DNA from: Brachybacterium muris
GTDB lineage: Bacteria > Actinomycetota > Actinomycetes > Actinomycetales > Dermabacteraceae
Reading direction: 5' to 3'
Length of the DNA stretch: 64,000 bases
Assembly (NCBI RefSeq): GCF_016907455.1
Contig: NZ_JAFBCB010000001.1
Coordinates: 2,666,001-2,730,000 of the forward strand
The notes under the pieces were generated by a model that was not told the origin of the DNA, made no database searches, and saw only the letters and a list, made by a program, of their open reading frames with translations. This document shows, piece by piece, positions 28,030-37,126 of this stretch. The translations under genes and the position numbers were made by a program. Position 1 is the stretch's first letter; each line of letters starts with the position of its first letter.

Positions 28030-28593
28030 ATGGCCCCGGAACCTCGTACACCGTCCCCGCCCCCGTGCACCCTGCGCGCTGTGCGCCCGGCTGATGCCGA
28101 GGCGGTGCTCGCGGCGTTCACCGCGAACCCCGACATGGCGCGCCAGGGCGAGGTGGGGACCCTCGACCAGGCCCGCACCTATGTGGAGTGGCTGCTCGGT
28201 GAGAAGCGCCGGGCCGTCGCCGTCGCGGGCCCCGACGACACGATGATCGGCCTGGTCGCGGTCAGCATCGAGGAGGACAACAAGGTCGGCTGGTTCTTCT
28301 ACTGGATGCACACCGATGCCCGCGGGCGAGGCCTGGCGGCGCGTGCGGCGGCGACGGTGGCCGACCGCGCGCTCAGCCGTTCCGATCAGGGCGGGTGGGG
28401 TCTGGACCGCCTGGAGCTGGGCCACCGGGCGAACAACCCGGCCTCCGGTGCCGTGGCCCGAGCCGCCGGGTTCGTGCACGAGGGGACCGAACGCCAGAAG
28501 TTCCTGATCGACGGCGAGCGCCACGACGTGCTCACCTACGGACGCCTGCGCACCGATCCGCCGCCTGCCACGCCGCACCTGCCGCGAGGGTGA
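28030..28593 (+). CDS. GNAT family N-acetyltransferase
   Basis: 187 aa with the RimJ/RimL-like GNAT layout: LRAVRPADAEAVLAAF, then motif A (VGWFFYWMHTDARGRGLAARAA, close to the acetyl-CoA loop RGxG/A), and motif B (LDRLELGHRANNPASGAVARAAGF with HEGTERQKFLIDGERHDVLTYGRL). That last block is typical of ribosomal-protein-alanine acetyltransferase relatives. The true substrate is unknown. The ATG at 28030 has GGAG upstream; the GTG at 28027 is an alternative. It stands alone between menC and the PTS operon. Confidence 0.85.
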   Translation: MAPEPRTPSPPPCTLRAVRPADAEAVLAAFTANPDMARQGEVGTLDQARTYVEWLLGEKRRAVAVAGPDDTMIGLVAVSIEEDNKVGWFFYWMHTDARGRGLAARAAATVADRALSRSDQGGWGLDRLELGHRANNPASGAVARAAGFVHEGTERQKFLIDGERHDVLTYGRLRTDPPPATPHLPRG

Positions 28594-28619
28594 CGCCTGC
28601 CACAGGGCCATCGGTCCCG

Positions 28620-28647
28620 TTGCGCAGCACCGGCCAGGTGCTACTGT
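28620..28647 (+). promoter_or_regulatory. candidate promoter of the beta-glucoside PTS operon
   Basis: TTGCGC (28620-28625) and TACTGT (28642-28647) are separated by 16 bp and stand just upstream of the antiterminator site at 28670. Transcription from here would include the RAT and the terminator. Assigned by position and similarity to sigma-70 consensus only. Confidence 0.5.
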
Positions 28648-28669
28648 CCTGCCTGAACGACAGTTCGCA

Positions 28670-28696
28670 GGATTGTTACTCCTCGGAGGCAAGACC
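28670..28696 (+). promoter_or_regulatory. RAT (ribonucleic antiterminator) for BglG/LicT protein
   Basis: GGATTGTTACT..GGAGGCAAGACC matches the RAT consensus bound by BglG/LicT antiterminators (GGATTGTTACT with GGCAAAACC). Its 3' end (AAGACC) is shared with the left arm of the terminator at 28692-28730, so the two structures are mutually exclusive. The antiterminator gene is in the same operon. Confidence 0.9.
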
Positions 28697-28730
28697 TGAG
28701 ATGCACCCCGGTGCGTCTCGGGTCTTTTTT
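28692..28730 (+). terminator. intrinsic terminator controlled by the RAT
   Basis: AGACCTGAGATGCACC pairs with GGTGCGTCTCGGGTCT, followed by six T residues (28725-28730). This is one of the few terminators with a U-run in this window. It ends 40 nt before the PTS start codon and would stop transcription unless the BglG-type protein holds the RAT. Confidence 0.92.
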
Positions 28731-28770
28731 GTTGCCTGGATGCGGGGAGCCGAGCACGAGGACAGGATCC

Positions 28771-30876
28771 ATGGCACAGAACCAGACGCGCACCGCCGCG
28801 CAGGAGATCGTCGATGGGGTGGGCGGCGCCGGCAACATCGAGAGCCTCACCCACTGCGCGACCCGCCTCCGTTTCCAGCTCCACGACGGCGACAAGGTCG
28901 ACCAGGGGCGCATCGAGGCGGTCCCCGAGGTGATGGGGGCGGTCCCCCAGACCGGCGACCGCTTCCAGGTGGTCATCGGGGGCGCCGTCGCCTCCATGTA
29001 CAACGACATCCTCGCCCTGCCCTCGATGGGTGCGGAGACGGCGAAGACCGACGCCCAGGTGAAGGACGAGATCCGCTCGAAGTCCCGTGGCCGGTTCTCC
29101 TTCGTGGACAACTTCTTCGAGTACCTCTCGGACAGCTTCCGCCCCCTGCTGGGCGTGCTGCTGGGGGCATCCCTGATCATCGCCGGCGCCGCGGTGCTGG
29201 ACGCCCTGGGATACGTGGACTTTCGTGCGGCCGACAAGTCCTCCAGCTGGGTGTTCGTCGACGCCATGTGGCGCTCGGTGCTGTACTTCCTGCCGCTGAT
29301 GGTCGCCTACAACGCGGCCCTCAAGCTGAACATCGACCCGTGGCTCGGGGCCACCGTGATGGCGGCGGTGATGACGCCGAACTTCACGGGCCTGCTCAAC
29401 GGCGAGGTGCCGGGCGTGACCTGCACCCTGAATGAGACGCTGCAGACCCAGCAGTGCGTGGCCGAGGTGTTCGGCCTGCCGATGCAGCTGAACGACTACG
29501 GCGGCCAGGTGTTCGTGCCGCTGATCATGGTGGCGCTGCTGGCCCCGCTGTACCGGGCACTGCAGCGAATCTTCCCGCAGAACGTGCATATGGTGTTCGT
29601 GCCGTTCTTCTCGATGCTGATCATGATCCCGGTGACCGCGTTCCTGATCGGCCCCCTGGGCGTGTGGCTGGGCAACGGGCTCGGTGAGGGGCTGGCGTGG
29701 CTGAACGGCAACGCCCCGATCGTGTTCGCGATCCTGATCCCGCTGCTGTACCCGTTCCTGGTGCCGCTGGGCCTGCACTGGCCGCTGAACGCCCTGATGC
29801 TGGTGAACATCCAGACCCTGGGCTACGACTTCATCCAGGGCCCGATGGGTGCCTGGAACTTCGCCTGCTTCGGCGCGACCGCCGGCGTGCTGCTGCTGTC
29901 GATCCGTCACCGTGAGCGGGACATGCGCCAGACGGCCACCGGCGCCCTGGCGGCGGGCCTGTTCGGCGGCATCTCGGAGCCGTCCCTGTACGGCATCCAC
30001 CTGCGGTTCCGTCGCATCTACCCGCGGATGCTGGTGGGCTGCCTCGTGGGCGGTCTGATCATCGGCCTGATGGGCGGGGTCAACGCGAACGCCTTCGCCT
30101 TCACCTCGGTGCTGACCATCCCGATCTTCTCCCCGATCCTCACCTACGTCATCGCGATCACCGCCGCGTTCCTCACCGCGATGACCCTGGTGTACCTCTC
30201 GGACTACCGAACCCCCGAGCAGCGCCGCGAGGCCAACGCCGCCCGTGACGCCATCGAGACCGGCAACCGCGCAGCCACCGCTCCCGTGGGGACCGAGCAG
30301 CCCGCCGAGGCCCACGCCGAGGAGCGGATCCCTGCCGCTGTCGGTGCAGTGGGCACGGGCACTGCTCCTGCTACCGGCACTGAGGCGGCCGCGACCGGTG
30401 CGTCTCTGCCGCCGTCCGGGGCCACCTCCCTCGGTGCCCCCGTCGCAGGGCGCGTGCTGTCCTTGGACGACGTACCGGACCCGGTGTTCTCCTCCCGCGC
30501 CCTCGGCGAGGGCGTGGGCATCGACCCCACGGACGACCGGGTGATCGCACCGGTGGCCGGGGAGCTGATCACGGTGGCCGGCACCGGGCACGCCTTCGGC
30601 ATCCGCAGCGCCGACGGCATCGAGGTGCTGGTGCACGTGGGCATCGACACCGTGAAGATGAACGGGGCCGGGTTCACCGTGGAGGTCGAGGCCGGCCAGA
30701 TGGTCGAGGCCGGGCAGCTGCTGGCACGGGTGGATCTCGACGCGGTCCGGCAGGCCGGGTTCTCGCCCATTACGCTGATGACCGTCACCAACACCGCGTC
30801 CCTCGGCGCAGTGAGGCCGCAGCTGTCCGAGGACGAGGTGCCCGCCGGGACCCCGGTGGTCACCGTCGAGCGCTGA
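28771..30876 (+). CDS. beta-glucoside-type PTS transporter, EIIBCA
   Basis: A 701-aa permease that imports and phosphorylates a sugar, probably a beta-glucoside. The EIIB domain has the phospho-cysteine at C29 (SLTHCATRLRFQL). EIIC (about residues 105-470) has about ten spans and the loop FGGISEPSLYGIHLRFRRIYP. The C-terminal EIIA domain (from about residue 560) has VLVHVGIDTVKMNG with its active histidine at about residue 620. The linker between EIIC and EIIA is a long Ala/Thr/Glu-rich stretch of ~90 residues, making the protein longer than BglF/BglP (~620-630). Expression is controlled by the RAT/terminator upstream. No glycosidase gene is adjacent. Confidence 0.92.
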   Translation: MAQNQTRTAAQEIVDGVGGAGNIESLTHCATRLRFQLHDGDKVDQGRIEAVPEVMGAVPQTGDRFQVVIGGAVASMYNDILALPSMGAETAKTDAQVKDEIRSKSRGRFSFVDNFFEYLSDSFRPLLGVLLGASLIIAGAAVLDALGYVDFRAADKSSSWVFVDAMWRSVLYFLPLMVAYNAALKLNIDPWLGATVMAAVMTPNFTGLLNGEVPGVTCTLNETLQTQQCVAEVFGLPMQLNDYGGQVFVPLIMVALLAPLYRALQRIFPQNVHMVFVPFFSMLIMIPVTAFLIGPLGVWLGNGLGEGLAWLNGNAPIVFAILIPLLYPFLVPLGLHWPLNALMLVNIQTLGYDFIQGPMGAWNFACFGATAGVLLLSIRHRERDMRQTATGALAAGLFGGISEPSLYGIHLRFRRIYPRMLVGCLVGGLIIGLMGGVNANAFAFTSVLTIPIFSPILTYVIAITAAFLTAMTLVYLSDYRTPEQRREANAARDAIETGNRAATAPVGTEQPAEAHAEERIPAAVGAVGTGTAPATGTEAAATGASLPPSGATSLGAPVAGRVLSLDDVPDPVFSSRALGEGVGIDPTDDRVIAPVAGELITVAGTGHAFGIRSADGIEVLVHVGIDTVKMNGAGFTVEVEAGQMVEAGQLLARVDLDAVRQAGFSPITLMTVTNTASLGAVRPQLSEDEVPAGTPVVTVER

Positions 30877-30934
30877 TCGGCCACGCCATCGCGCAAGGAC
30901 CGCACGAGCACAAGAGGACGCGGAGGTCACCCCG

Positions 30935-31789
30935 ATGAAGATCCTTCGGGTGCTGAACAACAACGTCGTCCTCTCGCGCGACGCCTCCGGCCGGGAGGTC
31001 ATCCTCACCGGCCGGGGGCTCGGCTTCCAGAAGCAGCCCGGGCAGGAGGTGGACCCGCGTGCGGTGGTTCGCACCTTCGTGCCCACCGATGGCCGGGACC
31101 CCGACAACCTCGCCACCGTCCTGGCCGCCCTCGACCAGGACGTGGTGCGCGCGGTGGTCCTGGCGATTTCCGAGACCCAGCTGGAGCCTGCCGAGTCCAC
31201 CCAGCCCACCCTCGCCATCGCGGTGGCCGACCACATGGCCCAGGCGCTGAAGAGGGAACGAGACGGGACCCGTATCGACTACCCGCTGCGGGCCGAGGTG
31301 CAGACCCTCTACCGCGAGGAGTACGACAAGGCGGCGCGCCTGCTGGCTGCGATCAACCACCACATCGACCCTCCCCTGCCGCCGACCGAGGCCACGGCAC
31401 TGGCCCTGCACCTGGTCAACGCCGGGTTCAGCTCCGGGGACCTCTCGTTCACGTACACGATGACCGGTGTGATCCAGCAGATGCTGACGGTCATCTCCGA
31501 GCGGTACGGGATCCCCGCCGAGCGCGACTCGATCAGCGGGGCCCGTTTCATCACCCATGTGCGCTACCTGTTCGTGCGGGTCCATCAGCACCGCCAGCTG
31601 ACCCGGCAGGACTCGGTGATCGGGGAGAGCATCCGCACCGCCTACCCGGAGGCGACCCGTACCGCCCGCCAGCTCGCCACCATCGTGGAGGTGCGCCTGG
31701 GGACGGCCCTGACCGAGGACGAGGTGTCCTACCTCGCCCTGCACGTGGCCCGCATGACCTTGGACGCCGAGACCGACGAAGTCCGCTGA
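30935..31789 (+). CDS. BglG/LicT family transcriptional antiterminator
   Basis: A 284-aa protein with the N-terminal CAT RNA-binding domain (MKILRVLNNNVVLSRDASGR, residues 1-55) and two PTS regulation domains. The four phosphorylatable histidines are at H100 and H159 (PRD1) and H208 and H270 (PRD2), almost the LicT numbering (100, 159, 207, 269). Both sugar-dependent (via the EII) and HPr-dependent control are therefore plausible. It lies 58 nt after the PTS gene, within the operon it should control. GGAGG lies 9 nt before the ATG at 30935. Confidence 0.94.
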   Translation: MKILRVLNNNVVLSRDASGREVILTGRGLGFQKQPGQEVDPRAVVRTFVPTDGRDPDNLATVLAALDQDVVRAVVLAISETQLEPAESTQPTLAIAVADHMAQALKRERDGTRIDYPLRAEVQTLYREEYDKAARLLAAINHHIDPPLPPTEATALALHLVNAGFSSGDLSFTYTMTGVIQQMLTVISERYGIPAERDSISGARFITHVRYLFVRVHQHRQLTRQDSVIGESIRTAYPEATRTARQLATIVEVRLGTALTEDEVSYLALHVARMTLDAETDEVR

Positions 31790-31823
31790 TGCCGGGCGCA
31801 CTCGGCCCACTACCCTGGGAGCC

Positions 31824-32807
31824 ATGACGCCGACCCCCGCCCCTGAGCCCCGCCAGGTCTCCGAGACCTTCGATCCCTCGCGCTGGCGGGAGGTGACGGC
31901 GGCCGAGCACGGTGGCCCCGCCTTCACCGACATCACCTACCACCGGGGCGTGCAGCGCAGCGACGCCGCCACCGGCCATGACCTGCCGGTGGTGCGCATC
32001 GCCTTCGACCGTCCTGAGGTGCGCAACGCCTTCCGCCCCCACACGGTGGACGAGCTGTACCGGGCGATCGACCATGCCCGCCTGGACACCGGGGTGGGTG
32101 TGGTGCTGCTGACCGGCAACGGCCCCTCCCCCAAGGACGGCGGTCGCTCGTTCTGCTCCGGCGGCGACCAGCGGATCCGCGGCCGCGCCGGCTACGAGTA
32201 CGCCGACGCCGAGGAACTGGGCGAGACCGACCAGGTGCGCACCGGCTCCTCCGGTCGCCTGCACATCCTGGAGGTGCAGCGCCTGATCCGCACCATGGGC
32301 AAGGTGGTGATCGCCGTGGTCAACGGCTGGGCCGCAGGCGGCGGCCACTCCCTGCACGTGGTCGCCGACATGTCCATCGCCTCCCGGGAGCACGCCCGGT
32401 TCAAGCAGACCGACGCGAACGTGGGCTCCTTCGACGGCGGCTACGGCTCCGCGTACCTCGCCAAGCAGGTGGGGCAGAAGCGGGCCCGGGAGATCTTCTT
32501 CCTGGCCGAGGAGTACTCCGCCCAGGACGCCTACGACTGGGGCGCCGTGAACCGCGTGGTGGACCACGCCGATCTCGAGGACGAGGCGCTGCGGATGGCC
32601 GCGACCATCGCCACCAAGTCCCCGCAGGCGATCCGGATGCTGAAGTTCGCCTTCAACCTGACCGACGACGGCCTGATGGGCCAGCAGGTGTTCGCCGGGG
32701 AGGCCACCCGATTGGCCTACATGACCGATGAGGCTGTGGAGGGGCGCGACAGCTTCCTGGAGAAGCGCGACCCGGACTGGTCCCGGTTCCCCCACCCCCA
32801 GGGCTGA
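31824..32807 (+). CDS. menB: 1,4-dihydroxy-2-naphthoyl-CoA synthase MenB
   Basis: A 327-aa crotonase-fold enzyme that closes the naphthoquinone ring from o-succinylbenzoyl-CoA. AFDRPEVRNAFRPHTVDELYRA, FCSGGDQRIRGRAGY, AVVNGWAAGGGHSLHVVAD and QTDANVGSFDGGYGSAYLAK are MenB signatures (the oxyanion-hole GG and the catalytic Asp/Tyr/Ser region). An N-terminal extension of ~20 residues and an insertion around residues 60-70 are typical of actinobacterial MenB. TACCCT lies 7 nt before the ATG at 31824, so it can have its own leaderless promoter rather than depend on the PTS operon. menE follows after 7 nt. Confidence 0.95.
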   Translation: MTPTPAPEPRQVSETFDPSRWREVTAAEHGGPAFTDITYHRGVQRSDAATGHDLPVVRIAFDRPEVRNAFRPHTVDELYRAIDHARLDTGVGVVLLTGNGPSPKDGGRSFCSGGDQRIRGRAGYEYADAEELGETDQVRTGSSGRLHILEVQRLIRTMGKVVIAVVNGWAAGGGHSLHVVADMSIASREHARFKQTDANVGSFDGGYGSAYLAKQVGQKRAREIFFLAEEYSAQDAYDWGAVNRVVDHADLEDEALRMAATIATKSPQAIRMLKFAFNLTDDGLMGQQVFAGEATRLAYMTDEAVEGRDSFLEKRDPDWSRFPHPQG

Positions 32808-32814
32808 CCGGGCC

Positions 32815-34050
32815 GTGGCGTCTACCGACCTCTCATGGCTGCGGCCCTCCCCCTACGACGCCTCCGCTGGATCGCTGGCCGAGCACGCCGAGGCAATCGG
32901 GGCGGTGATGGCGGGCAGGGCCCGGCTGTGGCTGGGCCCCTTCGACCCGCCCGCGGCTCTCCCCGCCGGCTTCGAGGACACGGCGCTGGTGGTGCCCACC
33001 TCCGGCTCCACGGGGGCGGCGAAGGCGGTGGCCCTGTCCCGGCAGGCCCTGCTGGCCTCGCAGGACGCGACCGCCTCGCTGATCGGCAACGGCTTCTGGC
33101 TGCCGCTGCTGCCTCCTACGCACATCGCCGGTGTGCAGGTGCTCGCCCGCGCCCACCGCACCGCTCAGGTCCTGGACCTCGATTCCCCTGCCCTGCCGAT
33201 TCCGCTGCCGGACCTGCGGGGTCACTTCGACTCCGCGGCCTTCGTGGCACTCGCCGAACCCGCACTCGACCAGGCCCGGGCGGCGGGACTGCCGGCGCTT
33301 ACCTCCCTGGTGCCCACCCAGCTCACCCGCATCGTCACCGGGGCCACCGGGGCCGACGCCAGAGCACGCGCCGTCCTGCGCGGTTTCTCCGCGGTGCTGG
33401 TGGGAGGGGCGGCGACGCCCCGGGAGGTGCTGGCCCGCGCGCGGGGGCAGCGGATCGCGGTGCGCACCACCTACGGCTCCTCCGAGACCGCGGGTGGCTG
33501 CGTGTACGACAGCGCCCCCCTGCCCGGGGTTCACCTGCGAATCGATGCCCCCGATGCCGAGGGCGCCGGCCGCCTGGTGATCTCCTCCCCCACGCTGGCT
33601 CTGGGATACCTGTTCGCCGACGGGACGGGGCAGGTGATCGGCGATGCGTTCGCCACCTCGGACCTCGCCACGCTCGGCCCGGACGGTGACCTGACGGTGC
33701 TGGGCCGTGCGGACGACGTGATCATCACCGGCGGCCGCAAGGTGCTCCCGCAGGACGTGGAGCGGGCCATCGATCGTTCGCTGATGCTGCGGGGCCTGGT
33801 GCGCACCGCGGTGGTGGTCGGGGTCCCGGATGCGGAGTGGGGCAGCCGGGTGGAGGCCCTGGTGACGATGGAGACGGGAGCGGTGGCCGAGGCCTCCGAT
33901 GTCCCGGCCCTGGTGCGCTCGGCACTGCGCACCACGGAGGTGCCCTCGTTCATGATCCCCAAGCGGGTGCACGTGGTGGAGGAGCTGCCCCTGCTGGGGA
34001 TCGGTAAGATCGATCGGTCCGCCGCCGCGCGGATCGCCGCCGGTATCTGA
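32815..34050 (+). CDS. menE: o-succinylbenzoate-CoA ligase MenE
   Basis: A 411-aa adenylate-forming enzyme that activates o-succinylbenzoate. VVPTSGSTGAAKAVALSRQALLAS is the P-loop motif A3, TTYGSSETAGGCVY is A5, TSDLATLGPDGDLTVLGRADDVIITGGRKVLPQDVE covers A7-A8, and LPLLGIGKIDRSA carries the catalytic A10 lysine. The N-terminal subdomain is short, as in actinobacterial MenE. The GTG at 32815, 7 nt after menB, is chosen because it starts the conserved STDLSWLRPSPYDASA region; no strong ribosome-binding site is visible. It is placed in the pathway between MenC and MenB. Confidence 0.92.
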   Translation: MASTDLSWLRPSPYDASAGSLAEHAEAIGAVMAGRARLWLGPFDPPAALPAGFEDTALVVPTSGSTGAAKAVALSRQALLASQDATASLIGNGFWLPLLPPTHIAGVQVLARAHRTAQVLDLDSPALPIPLPDLRGHFDSAAFVALAEPALDQARAAGLPALTSLVPTQLTRIVTGATGADARARAVLRGFSAVLVGGAATPREVLARARGQRIAVRTTYGSSETAGGCVYDSAPLPGVHLRIDAPDAEGAGRLVISSPTLALGYLFADGTGQVIGDAFATSDLATLGPDGDLTVLGRADDVIITGGRKVLPQDVERAIDRSLMLRGLVRTAVVVGVPDAEWGSRVEALVTMETGAVAEASDVPALVRSALRTTEVPSFMIPKRVHVVEELPLLGIGKIDRSAAARIAAGI

Positions 34051-34114
34051 CCCGCTCACCGTCCCCCGGCGCCTGGTACGGGCGCCTGACCCAGCACTTC
34101 CCGGAAGGACCGCC

Positions 34115-35020
34115 GTGGCCACCGTCTCCCAGTGGATCGAAGGGGCACGCCCCCGCACATGGCCGGCGGCCGTGGCACCCGTGGCCGCCGGCACCGGGGC
34201 AGCCATCTGGCAGCTGCGCAGCATCGGCGAGCTCGACGCCGGGATCGTGGCGACGGTCGTGCTGCCCCGGGCCCTGCTGGCCCTCGCCGTGGCGCTGGCC
34301 CTGCAGATCGGCGTGAACTACGCCAACGACTACTCCGACGGCATCCGCGGCACCGACGACGACCGGGTGGGCCCGTTCCGGCTCACCAGCTCCCGGGCGG
34401 CGGCACCGGCCACCGTCAAGCGGGCCGCGATCGGTTCGCTCGCTGCGGGGGCCGTGTTCGGGGTGGTGCTGATCGCCGTGGCCGGCATCTGGTGGGCGCT
34501 GGTGGTGGGTGCGGCCGCGGTGGCCGCCGCTTGGTTCTACACCGGCGGGAAGAAGCCCTACGGGTACCTGGGGCTCGGCGAGCTGTTCGTGTTCGTGTTC
34601 TTCGGACTGGTGGCCGTCAACGGCACCGCCTATGCGATCACCCTGCGGTTCGGGTGGGTGGCGCTGCTGGCCTCGATCGCGATCGGACTGCTGGCGGTGG
34701 CGATCATGCTCACCAACAACCTGCGCGACATCCCCACCGACACCGTGGCCGGCAAGCGCACCCTCGCGGTGCGGCTGGGCGATCGGGGCACGCGGCTGCT
34801 GTTCGCCGCCACGATGCTGCTGCCGTTCGTGCTGATGGTGCCGGTGATGGTGGTGCAGTGGCCGGTGGCGCTGGTGCTGCTGGCGCTGCCGTTCGCGATC
34901 ATCCCGGCGCGCACCGTGCTGCGCGGGGCCGCCGGCCGGGACCTGATCCCGATGCTGGGGGCGTCCGGGAAGCTCGAGCTGCTGTTCTCGCTGCTGCTAC
35001 TGGCGGGCCTGGTCCTCTGA
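34115..35020 (+). CDS. menA: 1,4-dihydroxy-2-naphthoate polyprenyltransferase MenA
   Basis: A 301-aa UbiA-superfamily integral membrane enzyme that prenylates DHNA. The first Asp-rich motif is NYANDYSDGIRGTDDDRVGP and the second is NNLRDIPTDTVAGKRTLAVRLG, both for Mg-diphosphate binding. About eight hydrophobic segments follow the normal pattern. WIEGARPRTWPAAVAPV is the MenA N-terminal signature. The GTG at 34115 has AAGGA upstream. Its end overlaps the convergent DUF4229 gene by 24 bp. Confidence 0.95.
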   Translation: MATVSQWIEGARPRTWPAAVAPVAAGTGAAIWQLRSIGELDAGIVATVVLPRALLALAVALALQIGVNYANDYSDGIRGTDDDRVGPFRLTSSRAAAPATVKRAAIGSLAAGAVFGVVLIAVAGIWWALVVGAAAVAAAWFYTGGKKPYGYLGLGELFVFVFFGLVAVNGTAYAITLRFGWVALLASIAIGLLAVAIMLTNNLRDIPTDTVAGKRTLAVRLGDRGTRLLFAATMLLPFVLMVPVMVVQWPVALVLLALPFAIIPARTVLRGAAGRDLIPMLGASGKLELLFSLLLLAGLVL

Positions 35021-35302
35021 TCCCTGGTCGGTGGACTGCTCAGCGTCCAGCAGGGCGTCCTCCTCCTGGGCGTCCTCGTCCACCACGGGGCCGCGGCGCT
35101 CGCGACGGCGATCGTCGGCCGCCTTCCACCGCATGGCCGCGCGGTCGCGCACCTTGTCCAGGAACAGGATCGACAGCAGCATCGAGATCAGGGCCGCCAG
35201 CACGCCAGCCAGCATCACCCCGACCCCGGCCAGGGTGAGCAGCCACCAGATCACACCGAACAGGGCGAGCCGGAGCACGGCATAGACGACCATCTCTCGC
35301 AT
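34997..35302 (-). CDS. DUF4229-type small membrane protein
   Basis: 101 aa from the ATG at 35302: two spans (YAVLRLALFGVIWWLLTLAG and VMLAGVLAALISMLLSILFL), then a charged cytosolic tail (DKVRDRAAMRWKAADDRRRERR and a Glu/Asp-rich end). This matches the actinobacterial DUF4229 family, often found next to menA. Function unknown. TACCCT lies 6 nt upstream of the ATG, a leaderless arrangement, which is why 35302 is preferred over 35368 or 35293. It converges on menA with a 24-bp overlap. Confidence 0.7.
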   Translation of the reverse strand: MREMVVYAVLRLALFGVIWWLLTLAGVGVMLAGVLAALISMLLSILFLDKVRDRAAMRWKAADDRRRERRGPVVDEDAQEEDALLDAEQSTDQGSEDQARQ

Positions 35303-35421
35303 GCCTCCAGGGTAGGTCCCCGCTCCGACCCGCCACGACGCGAGCACGGACAGCGCGATGCGGATCATGCCCGCGTTGCCCGTCCCGACCGACGATCAGA
35401 CTCGTTGCCTAGACTTCGCCC

Positions 35422-35844
35422 ATGTTGCGCGCTATTCCGGCCATCCTCTCCGTCGCCATCGCGATCTTCGCGCTGGCGGACTGCATCCAGACGGAGGACG
35501 ACAAGGTGCGCGGGCTGCCGAAGTGGGCCTGGATCGTGCTGATCGTGCTGATCCCCTGGATCGGGCCGATCACCTGGCTGCTGGTGGGCAAGGACCGCAC
35601 CGGCGGCACCGGCCGACGGGCCGGACGTGGTGCACCGCAGCGGGGTGGCCCGCTGGCTCCCGACGAGGACCCGGAGTTCCTGCGCAAGCTCGACGAGGAC
35701 ATCCGTCGGGAGCGTCGCGAGAAGGAACGCCTCCGGCGCGAGCGGGAGGCCCAGGAGTCCGCAGGTGGAACCGCACCCGACCAGCCGGGCACGAGCGCTC
35801 CTTCTCCCGAGACCGAGGGTCCCGAGGATCCCCAGCATCACTGA
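35422..35844 (+). CDS. PLD-nuclease N-terminal-like (PLDc_N) membrane protein
   Basis: A 140-aa protein with two spans (IPAILSVAIAIFALADCIQ and WAWIVLIVLIPWIGPITWLLVG) separated by a short loop with DKVRGLPKW, the usual PLDc_N pattern, then a charged tail that looks coiled and disordered (FLRKLDEDIRRERREKERLRRERE). No phospholipase domain follows. TAGACT lies 6 nt before the ATG at 35422 (leaderless). It converges on the ykvI-type pseudogene. Confidence 0.78.
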   Translation: MLRAIPAILSVAIAIFALADCIQTEDDKVRGLPKWAWIVLIVLIPWIGPITWLLVGKDRTGGTGRRAGRGAPQRGGPLAPDEDPEFLRKLDEDIRRERREKERLRREREAQESAGGTAPDQPGTSAPSPETEGPEDPQHH

Positions 35845-35864
35845 CCCGGTCGGGAGGGCGTGGA

Positions 35865-36964
35865 TCAGGCGTCCGACGAGGCCCGGACTGCCCGGTCCTC
35901 GGAATGGGGACCGCTCAGCTCCCCGCGGCGGTGACGCACGATGAAGGTCGCGACCAGCAGCACGATGATCACCAGGCCCGCGTACCCGAGGATCGGGTAG
36001 ACGGTGCCGATCAGCGAGCTGAAGCCGATGGCAGACAGCAGCACGGCCAGTGCACCGGTGAGCACGGCGACCAACCAGTTGGGCAGCTTCGTGATCGGGC
36101 CCGCCTTGCGGAACCGTTCCACGGAGCCGAACAGGCAGGACACGGCGGTGGTGAACTGCGCCAGCAGCAGCACGATGGTGTACACGACCATGGCCCAGGG
36201 GGCGATGGTGGCAGCGAGCTCGACCATCGGCAGGTCTGCGGTGCCGACCACGGCGGCGTTGGCCGACAGCGCCCACACCATCGCACCTGCCATCACGCCG
36301 ATGCCCAGCGCGCCCAGCAGCGCACCGGAGAACAGGGTGAGACCGCCCTTGGACTCCTTGCCCACGGGCGCGAACACCGCGTACACGAGCTGGATGTTGA
36401 AGGCGACGTAGAGCACGCCGGAGAGCATCCAGTTGTTGATCAGCGGGGAGGAGTTGACCATGTCGGCCGCCGCCTGCCCGGTGGAGGGACCGGCGTTGAC
36501 GATGGCCCAGGCGGCCACGCCCACGGCCACCACGATGATCAGCGGCACCACGATCTTCTGGACGATCACCAGTCCGCTAGTGCCGGCGAGGATGCTCACC
36601 ACGCACACCGCGGCCATGATCGCCGAGCCGACGATGGCGGGGATGCCGGTCTGCAGCTCGATGGCGGCACCTGCGCCGGCCAGCATGATCACCAGGGTGC
36701 CGAAGAGGGACACGGTGATGGAGAGGTCCACGAAGCGGGTGGGCCAGCGGCTGTCCACGGGGTTGACCAGGTCGTGGATGTCGTCGGTGCGCAGCCGGTG
36801 GGCGAGCCACAGCACCGCCCAGCCCAGCAGGAAGAACAGGACGGTGGCGATCGCGAGCGCGATGGGCCCCCTCACGGGGCCGAAGCTCACGAAGTACTGC
36901 AGGATCTCCTGGCCGGAGGCGTAGCCGGCACCGATGGTGGTGCCGATGAAGGTGGCGCCGATGC
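35865..36964 (-). pseudogene. YkvI-type membrane transporter, 3' fragment, cut by IS21 copy 2
   Basis: The main part of an APC-superfamily membrane protein like B. subtilis YkvI (COG3949). From the IS junction it reads IGATFIGTTIGAGYASGQEI (the conserved first helix), then about nine more spans and a short charged tail ending at 35865. The N-terminal ~40 codons are on the far side of the element (39546-39677). The conserved GAGYASGQE motif is left at the very edge of the fragment, so a product from an internal start (GTG at 36890) would lack the first helix. Substrate is unknown for the family. Confidence 0.75.
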
Positions 36965-37078
36965 TGAATATTCGCCTCGCTGGGGTCCGCTGATCGAGGG
37001 TTCGGGTGCCACGTCGCTGCCGTAGCGGTGGCGTCGTTCGGGACCACCAGTGGTGTCGTTGGGGCCGCTCTGTCTACG

Positions 37079-37117
37079 CTCCTTCCGCCGTGTGTATAGG
37101 GCACGCGGCGGAAGGAG
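37079..37117 (+). promoter_or_regulatory. istA leader hairpin (copy 2)
   Basis: Identical to the hairpin at 1125-1163: a 12-bp perfect stem extended by four pairs, with the AAGGAG of istA in its right arm. Confidence 0.7.
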
Positions 37118-37126
37118 CAATCTGGA

